Origin: Latrodectus hesperus
Taxonomy: Eukaryota > Arthropoda > Arachnida > Araneae > Theridiidae
Assembly (NCBI GenBank): GCA_037975125.1
Contig: CM075852.1
Coordinates: 18,501,297-18,565,296 of the forward strand
Direction: 5' to 3'
DNA length: 64,000 nucleotides
This document shows, piece by piece, positions 56,820 to 64,000 of the stretch (positions within the stretch are counted from its first letter, which is position 1; every line of letters begins with the position of its first letter). The position numbers were made by a program, and so were the translations under genes. The notes below the pieces were generated by a model, which did not search any database, had not been told where the DNA came from, and saw only the letters and a program-made list of their open reading frames with translations.

Positions 56820-57175
56820 GTAAGCAACAACCCCTATTGATTGGGGTGTGGTCACCATGGTCTCCAAGTGAGATGATACCTCTGGGGTTTACAGGATAAA
56901 TATTGGGGGTTTTCTGCTTGTGGTTCCTGCTTCTAAATCATGCGGACTTCACCCGGATGCTTCTATTTAACGGTAGAGCCCATACCAGGTCTAGGTACAG
57001 GGAAGCATGCTGGTGCAACAACAAATCCTATTGGGCACCGCGGTGGCCTGGTTAGCTAGGGCATCGTTCTCATTATCGAAAGGTAGTGAGTTCGAATCCC
57101 GGCTTAACCGAAGGTCCGCCGTGTTCACCAAAGGTGTCTGGGGAGCGTTAAAACTGGACGTTCATGCAGCTCAAA
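56820..57175 (+). mobile_element. SINE family B: body and 3' end of one copy followed by the head of another
   Basis: Body GGTCACCATGGTCTCCAAGTGAGATGATACC through GGGAAGCATGCTGGTGCAACAACAA (to about 57026), then at once GGGCACCGCGGTGGCCTGGTTAGC with GAGTTCGAATCCCGG (B box, about 57088-57104) and a shortened body. The order is head-to-tail, unlike a simple single insertion. Confidence 0.8.
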
Positions 57176-57289
57176 TAATAAACCATACTGATTATAGATA
57201 GACATGGACACACAGTGAAAAATACACGATAAGGAAAAATCACCAGAAATTTTTTATTATTATATTTCCCAGTCCTATTGTAATTTTCA

Positions 57290-57435
57290 CTCTAACCTTC
57301 GGTTCAACAGTTTCAGTTCGATTCCCACATCATATATGGATGCTTGTAGTGATTGAGAATCCACTTTAAACTGTAATTTCTGATCTAATAATCTTTTGCT
57401 TGCAAAAAATAACAGTTGAATGTCAAAGCAGAAGC
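57290..57435 (+). repeat. SINE family A, headless old copy
   Basis: CTCTAACCTTCGGTTCAACAG, TTTCAGTTCGATTCCCAC, TATGGATGCTTGTAGTGATTGAGAATCCACTTTAAACTGTAA and GCAAAAAATAACAGTTGAATGTCAAAG. Confidence 0.75.
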
Positions 57436-57504
57436 CTTTTACATTTTTTTTTTTTTTGAAGAAAAATTTCGCTTCTGAAGTGCGTATCAGTGCTTTAATG
57501 CCAA

Positions 57505-57548
57505 CAAGTGCTCCGGTGATATTTTTGAATATATCACCGGAACACTTG
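57505..57548. repeat. Hairpin, 18-bp stem with one G-T wobble, 8-nt loop
   Basis: CAAGTGCTCCGGTGATAT and downstream ATATCACCGGAACACTTG. The GC-rich, nearly perfect stem stands out in AT-rich DNA. Confidence 0.9.
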
Positions 57549-57934
57549 CTCACAAAATAAATAAAAATCAAAATACTGCAATTTCTTTATTTCGTTTATT
57601 TTATTTTGCATTTAATTTTTATGCAAATGTACATAATATTTTTAAGTATAGTTTACAATTTTGCAGCGTGATTACATATAAGCACATATATATATACATG
57701 TATGTTTATCACCAAAATTCAATCCTATTATTTACTTGGTGTGAAGAAAAATTAATGCGAGTTTTCTTAAAAAAATCTTGCATTTACTTCCTTTTTATAC
57801 AAATCAAAAATAATTAAAACAACAGTTGAAAGGTTGGGAAAAAAATGCTATTTACTTACTGAATTAAGTGAGTGAGGGAAAATTGGGAAATAACATTTCC
57901 GCGTGTATTTCGGGGAAAGCTTTTCTCACGGATG

Positions 57935-58465
57935 CCGCAGACCAGGTTGTATACTAAAGAAGGATGGAGGGTTGGCCGCCTTTACTCTACCTCCTGAGGA
58001 GGGAGGGCCCACTCCTCAGATCTCATGACCTTCATGCCTTCATGATCATCTTTCCCCGACACCCCTCAACGCTTGTGATCCCCTCCACCCTCTTGCGCCA
58101 TCACTGCCAGATGTTACGTAGGTGGAGAAAGGAAGATACGGGGGGGGGAGGAATCTCGGTTGAGTGAAAAATCAAAAATGGTGGATCAATGCTTCAGGTT
58201 TACTTCATAGAATCGGCTGCTGATAAGTCGGCACCCTGTGCCGCGTGGTGAAAATTCTCCGGGAGGGGGTTTTGGGGGTCAGACAGTAGATAAACATGGA
58301 ACTATGGGGTCGCTTATGAAAACTGGATGGAGGTGGGGGGGGAGTAAAAACATCTACTGATGTAAGTTAAATTGCTTGGGAGTAGTGAAGTGGGGGTAGA
58401 CTGCCTTAATATAGCCTCCTTGTCATCAATGGATATCAGAGGAGGGGTCAGGCGCTGATATTTTC
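57935..58465. other. G-rich island
   Basis: Long G runs, for example GGGGGGGGGAGG at about 58141 and GGGAGGGGGTTTTGGGGGTC at 58261. Quadruplex formation is plausible. No coding domain seen; single copy in this window. Confidence 0.45.
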
Positions 58466-58880
58466 TTTTGTCTGACTAACGATAGTTAATTTGCTCGAAT
58501 TCTGTTTTCTTTTTTTTTATCTCCTTCGATTTTCGTGAAGGGATGTTTCAATAAGTAGTAGGGAAGAACTCGGTGTCGAATATGACAGTTAAATGGTAGA
58601 GTAACTGGGAAATTATCTTTGAGATAAAAGAGGGATTGAATCATTGATTCATATGTTTTTGATTGTGTATTTATGGCCACTGACCTTCATCCGAAGAGTA
58701 AATATAAAGATTTTTCATTTATATTGACATTTAAAAAAATATTTTCATTTTCTTTACGGGAAATGTTTGCTTAAATGCTTTTGAATTACTTTAACTTAAG
58801 CATTATATGAAGTTAAGAATCTTGATATGTTATGTTTATTTTTTAATTTGTTTGTTATGTTATGTTTATTTATTAAGGTG

Positions 58881-59367
58881 ATCCTTGTATGGTTGCCAGG
58901 GCACAAAGGTACCGAAGGTAATGAAGGCTGATGAACTTGCTAAACAAGGATCGTCTTTTGCTCCCATTGGAGCAGAACCATTTTGTGGGATCAATTTGAA
59001 GATCGCAAAAACCAATGTTCTTAGATGGGAAAAACGGAAGATGTATGAAGCTTGGCTCAACATTCCTGGTCAAACCCACGCTAAAAGTAGGATCTGTGGA
59101 TCATCAGCGAGGATTGCCTCTGAAATTCTAAGATGCTGTAGGTGGAAGATACGTTTAATCGTAGGCTTCATAACTGGGCACTACTATTTCAGAAAACACC
59201 TCCATAAAATGGGACTGTTTCAGCAAGACCCTATCTGCAGGAAATGTCATACGCAAGAGGAAACGGCCTAGCATATCATTTACGAATGCGAGGCTCTTGC
59301 CCTTCCTAGATTAACTTCTTTAGGCATCATCCATACTAGAGATTTACACCTAGACTCCATTAAAGGG

Positions 59368-59368
<1 letters not shown>
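58881..59368 (+). pseudogene. LINE ORF2 remnant: end of RNase H and C-terminal zinc knuckle
   Basis: This is the end of the RNase H domain and the C-terminal region of a non-LTR retrotransposon. WLPGHKGTEGNE (58890-58925) and KADELAKQGS, which normally are continuous, lie in different frames because of a loss of about two bases near 58924. Further on come ITGHYYFRKHLHKMGL and the zinc knuckle C-x2-C-x8-H-x4-C (ICRKCHTQEETA, then HIIYEC). A CAG codon before that histidine has become TAG (59269-59271), and the frame is otherwise open to 59368, where a TA microsatellite cuts it. Two inactivating changes, so a dead fragment. It is the same broad type as the minus-strand LINE at 3582 but not an obvious copy of it. 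Confidence 0.85.

Positions 59369-59439
<71 letters not shown>
59369..59439. repeat. (TA)n microsatellite
   Basis: About 35 TA units directly replacing the 3' continuation of the LINE frame. Confidence 0.98.
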
Positions 59440-59441
<2 letters not shown>

Positions 59442-59599
59442 GACTTTATTAATAAAGTGGGTGACCCGAGCAACTGGAACTAGGAAACATTGGGTTTGGA
59501 GTTAATAGTACAAAATGCTGATAAAAGCAGAGGTGCCTAATGGCATACAAACCCAACTCTAAGGAAGTTGTAAAGTATTTAACTTTTTAAATACATGTG

Positions 59600-62500
59600 A
59601 TAATATAATCTATCTATTCTGTTTTACTGGATTTACCGAAATTGGTTTGTTTATTGTAAAATAATAAATTTTGTTTCGAAGTAAAATTAATAGGACAGCA
59701 TAGTGGAAATCGAATTTCCTGTGATTCAGTGAAAACTGGGGACTTGTTTTAATTGCATGTGCACGTTCATGGCTTTTTGGTGAGGAATTTTTAAACTTTT
59801 CTTGAGTCGAAGAGAGTTGGATCAAAATTTCATGTTGAAAGTTTTTTATTTCATCTGAAGGTCCTTTGAAAAATAAGTATTTTGAAGACAATTTGTGGAA
59901 CAACATGCAGTTGGTTAGAAAAGAGTTTTACAACCATACATCAAAAAGATTTATTCAAAAATATTATTTTTTGAATTTAAAGGCATGTTTACGAAATTAA
60001 ATATATGTTGGTTTAAAAAAAATTCTAAGCAAAAATTGAAAATTATAGTACATTTGTCAGCATTCAACAAAACTGTCTTCAACAAATCGGGCTTTTTCAA
60101 TTAATTAAATCTGCAACATAATGAAGTTTAATTATATTATTTCATTATTTTTTAAGTATTAGAAAACTACTTGTTACAAAAATATAAAATAAATATGTTA
60201 AGATGCTAAATAAAAAACAAAAAGCATCGTCATTCGCGTCAATTCGGCTGATAAAAATTTTTATGATGTATAAAATTGTTTGATGTTATTTTAAGTGGAA
60301 TGTATAAATTAATAAACACTATGACGATAACCGTATTATATATAAATGAAAAAATTTATGTATCATTATTTGATTTAAAATGTCGTTAACCCAGAAAGAT
60401 AGAGAAGATCGGTTTGATATTGAATCTCTAGGCTTGAGAAATATGATCTTGGAATTCTGAACGTAGATAATTCTGTTGGGGTTTTTTTTTTTTTTTTCCC
60501 CTTAAAAAAATCTTTTAAGATTTTTGTTTTCCGCTGCTGTAAACTTTTCCAATTTTCATAGAATTTTTCTATTTTCTCAATTTAATTTCTTGTAAGAGAA
60601 AAAAATCCTTTATTAATAAATTTTATTGAGGTTGAAGATTTTTATTTTATTTCTGAACAGATAATATATAATATTAAATTCCATTACTCATTGAATAAAT
60701 GCCTTTTTTTAATTTTACTCACATACTTATAAATTTCCTGATTTGGTAATAAGCTTTCTTTTGTTTATTAAGTTGTATTTATTTTATAGTAGTTTCTGAA
60801 ATTGATGATTTGAAATAAGTTATTTTTTATACGATACATTGTTTCATATAAATCTTACGATTTTTAAACTGAATTTTCACCTAATCATTTTACTTTATAA
60901 TGTCAATTGTGTTTATATGAAAATGTTACTCAAATTAATAAAATTTTATAAATATTTCAGAAATAATCTTACGTAACGTTGAATTAATTTTCAAACAAAA
61001 ATTTCTTTGGTAAAATTAATATTTTTTTTAAATTTGAAATTTAATATGCATTTTTAATAATAATTAAATTGGAGCAAATTAAATAGTTTCAAAATAAATG
61101 AAAAAGTTGAACTTTAATTTAGATATAAATAACACATTTACATAAATAATTTTTTTTTTTGTTGCCCGTGAACATTTAAATTGAAGTTAAATCTGCTATA
61201 TTATTTTTAAATGCCTTTCCTTACTAAGTAAAATAGTTTACAAGCATAAAAGTAATTAAATTAAATTTTATAGACTTAAGAATTATAGTACCATCGTGAT
61301 GCTTATAAATTCATAACTGAAAATTACATTTAAATTTATTAAATTATATTATTACTGTAATTTTTGTACTATTAAAAAAATAAGTATTTAAAGATCGCAA
61401 TCCATTTAATTACACGTAAAAATATTGTCCTAGTCAGAAATTTTATCCTGTCTCCTTTCAAACACGTATAATCCGCTATTTCGTTTACATTTAAATTCCC
61501 TTCACATTTTTAATTAATTTTATGTCATGGTAAAACTTTTCATTTTATTTTTGTCTAGTATTTACTAAAGTTTGGAGAAAAATAGTCAAGCTAAGATTAG
61601 AGAAAAGGAATTTTTAAGCTAAAGTTGTAACAAAAGCTTTTATACATTTTTAACATAGTTTGTTTAAAGTTTTATAATTAGAATACTTTATCACTTAAAT
61701 AATTCTTAAGTTAATACACGTTTTTCCTCTGTGGTTACTCTTGTGATGTAAACTGTAATCTTTAGTTAATTATTTTACATTTATGGTTTTTTAAAGAACT
61801 GATAAATACCGATAAACATTGCGGAAATATCGATTAAATATTTAAAATACTTTACGAAAAGTTTTGATAGTTTATTTTATGATTTTAATTTTAACCACTG
61901 ACCTTCGTATGCTGTATTATGTTTAACAGATAGTGTGAATATGTTTTTTCTTATCTGTGTGTTAACAACCGAATTTCATCAATAGGATCCATTGGATAGA
62001 CATTTCCTGTTATGATTCATGTGTGCATCACTCGTATTTTATGTACGCAGACTCATCGGACAGCTTATTTACTATAAATATCTGTGCATTCCGAGACGTT
62101 AAAAACCGCATTCTAGGCGCCATTCAAATTATGTATTTAGCATTGGAAGTCAGATAAACAACTTTTAATTGGTATTAAATTTAAGTTTATGAATCTGTTT
62201 TTGAAGTTTATCCTCGTTTATGTGAAAATATTGCATCAAAATAAAGTATATTTTAATGAAAATGTAGTATTTAAATAATAGCTCTAGATAATTAAAATTG
62301 GTTTGCATTATTTGCCTTGAAAAATTCCATTTGCATTTAATCATTTGTAGAATATTTCTAAGTTTTAATATTTTGTGTACACAGAAAATTTTCTCTTTCT
62401 CAAATAAGTAAACTATAGTTTATTTAGCTATGGAATTAATGTTCAATGTATTCACCCAGTGACTAAATTGAGCTATAGAATAATGAAAAATATATAAGAA

Positions 62501-62840
62501 AATATTAATACTGCTTTTCTTTTCCTGAAAAAGTTTTCTCTTAACTTATTCTTAGTAAGAATTTAATCAGCTAATTATTTAAAAAAAAGTTATCTGATTA
62601 ATTTCAAAATCAAAGGAAGCATTTTATTTCTCAAATTATCTATTTGCAATATTTTCCAACACGGTATATGTGGTGGTTATATCAATAGCTGTGTTTTTTT
62701 ACCCAGTCAAAGAAAGAAATAGTCTTGATCATTCTCATCCCTTGATTAACTCTCAGCATGAAGGTGGATAACTCCAGCTTTCGTGCTGAGTGATAAGTTT
62801 TATCTAATATTGAATTTATGATCATTTTAATAAATTTATT
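59600..62840. other. Long AT-rich stretch, no gene seen
   Basis: A 98-codon minus-strand frame (59610-59906) has no recognisable domain. A poly(T) run lies at 60482-60499. No repeat family was recognised over more than 3 kb. Confidence 0.45.
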
Positions 62841-62854
62841 TGTAGTTTTACGTC

Positions 62855-63281
62855 CCTTTGCGATATGTGGTTACGGACGATTTTTTCGGAATGTAGTGAG
62901 TTCGAATCCCGGCTCAACCGAAGATCTGTGATGTTCATTAAATGTGATGGGGGCAAGCTAAAAGTGGTCGTAGTCGCAATGTCCTCCAAGTGAAATGATA
63001 CCTCTGGGGTTGGCAGGCCTACTCCACCCGACTGCTTCTAATTGGTAAAGAGGGCTCGGTACAGGTTTGGTTTGTTTATCTCTCAACGGTCATTTTTTGC
63101 ACACGAGGGCTAATTAGACCGGGACCTACAGTTTAAAGAGGATTCCGAACCACTACAAACATCCATGCCCAAAGTGGGATTCGAACCCACGAACTGTTGA
63201 ACCGAAGGCAAGAGCACTAACCATTCGGCTGACAGCTCGGCAGGGCTAGGTACAGAAAAGCATGCTGGTGCAATAACAACG
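62855..63281 (+). mobile_element. SINE family B, interrupted by a SINE family A
   Basis: GTAGTGAGTTCGAATCCCGGC (B box), CAACCGAAGATCTGTG, body CGCAATGTCCTCCAAGTGAAATGATACC, CTGCTTCTAATTGG, and after the interruption GGGCTAGGTACAGAAAAGCATGC to CAATAACAACGG. The A box region of the head is worn. Confidence 0.8.
63051..63255 (-). mobile_element. SINE family A nested in family B, with 14-bp target duplication
   Basis: The family A element (63065-63241, minus strand) has tail, body and head complete: GCCGAGCTGTCAGCCGAATGG, GTGGGTTCGAATCCCAC, GGGCATGGATGTTTGTAGTGG. It is flanked by AGGGCTCGGTACAG (63051-63064) and AGGGCTAGGTACAG (63242-63255), one mismatch, which are themselves family B sequence. 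Confidence 0.92.
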
Positions 63282-63300
63282 GCCAATTTTGTTTTAAAAG

Positions 63301-63385
63301 TTGACCTTTGGTTCAACAGTTCATGGGTGTGAAATCCACTTAGCGCTTTGATGTGTGTAATGGTTCAGTATGTAAATACCCAACG
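63301..63385 (+). repeat. SINE family A fragment
   Basis: TTGACCTTTGGTTCAACAGTTCATGGGTGTGAAATCCACTTAGCGC and GATGTGTGTAATGGTTCAG. Confidence 0.6.
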
Positions 63386-63651
63386 ATGCTCATAAAAACT
63401 TATAATTAGGTTTCAACTATGTAATACATTTTAGATTTCAATTAAGCTTGAATATTTCACCGCAAATAAAATTACAGAAGTGCGTAGTAGATAATAAAAA
63501 AAAATTGACCTTTTTCGTTAGCAGTACAATATTCTTACATTAGCAGTACAGTATTAATGGTAATCTTATTCTTCAAGTCATCATTTTAGGTTCTGTACAG
63601 CCTCTGTTGTACGAAAAATGCTGGAAAGAGGAGGCTTGTAATTTTTTTAAC

Positions 63652-63655
<4 letters not shown>

Positions 63656-63715
<60 letters not shown>
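63656..63715. repeat. (TA)n microsatellite
   Basis: About 30 TA units. Confidence 0.98.
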
Positions 63716-63719
<4 letters not shown>

Positions 63720-64000
63720 CATTATTTAGAAGCAGTCTGCAATAGAATGTTAAGCCAGTGGATGTAAGACATAGACACATTCCTAGTTATATTTTTTCAA
63801 AGTGAAGATGAAATAAAGTTGAATTGTGTCTATCTCTAACAAAATAGTTATGACCCTTTACCGTGGTTAGCAGACATTTGTGTATTGTTTCGTACTGAAG
63901 GGGTTTATTTGGGGATGCGCGCTACGAGGTGTTAAATATATAAGAAATATATCTTAGGAATACACTGATTACCTGTGTTTTAGGACGTCAGGATATGGGT

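Noticed and set aside
63110..63316. 68-codon minus-strand frame
   Set aside because: Read through the nested SINE A.

Overview
This window is eukaryotic, AT-rich, and looks like the inside of a very long intron or an intergenic desert of an arthropod. A spider or other arachnid is my best guess. That guess rests on the style of the tRNA-derived SINEs and of the mariner/Tc1 and LINE relics, and it is an inference I could not test. I find no host exon that I can defend. Almost every translatable stretch above background belongs to a transposon, and many of the longest open frames are only microsatellites read as repeats of two residues (Tyr-Ile, Thr-His, Cys-Val).

Layout. At 0-6 kb lie a candidate recursive splice site (830), a worn SINE, an internally deleted mariner element (1922-2805), a LINE 3' end on the minus strand (3582-4029) between TA microsatellites, a young SINE, and a CA repeat of about 324 bp. 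At 6-29 kb the sequence is mostly AT-rich with no recognisable genes. It is broken by a fresh SINE (7382-7564), a hairpin, three old local tandem duplications (10.1, 11.3 and 24.3 kb), several GC-richer islands, and an intact 78-codon open frame (14270-14506) that belongs to a repeated unit. At 29-39 kb a crowd of SINE copies, mostly old and mostly on the plus strand, surrounds a decayed Tc1-like transposase (about 31.8-32.86 kb), a LINE C-terminus (35.74-36.19 kb), a young SINE with a 12-bp target duplication, and two further SINE families that share one 3' tail.

At 40-47.3 kb lie a second recursive splice-site candidate (40365), a 789-bp terminal-inverted-repeat element holding only the two ends of a transposase gene (41158-41946), the broken inverted second copy of the 78-codon unit (43.2-43.7 kb), and a fold-back MITE (46893-47281). 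At 47-64 kb there are more SINEs, including a dense cluster at 54.5-55.8 kb and a SINE nested in another SINE at 63 kb, plus a G-rich island (58 kb), a LINE RNase H/C-terminal relic (58.9-59.4 kb) and TA microsatellites.

Nothing here works as a pathway. The two observations most worth following are (1) two sites about 39.5 kb apart with the form pyrimidine tract-AG|GTAAGT, each followed 50-58 nt later by another GTAAGT, as expected for recursive splicing of a giant plus-strand intron, and (2) the two-copy repeat carrying an unrecognised 78-residue open frame, intact in one copy and broken in the other.
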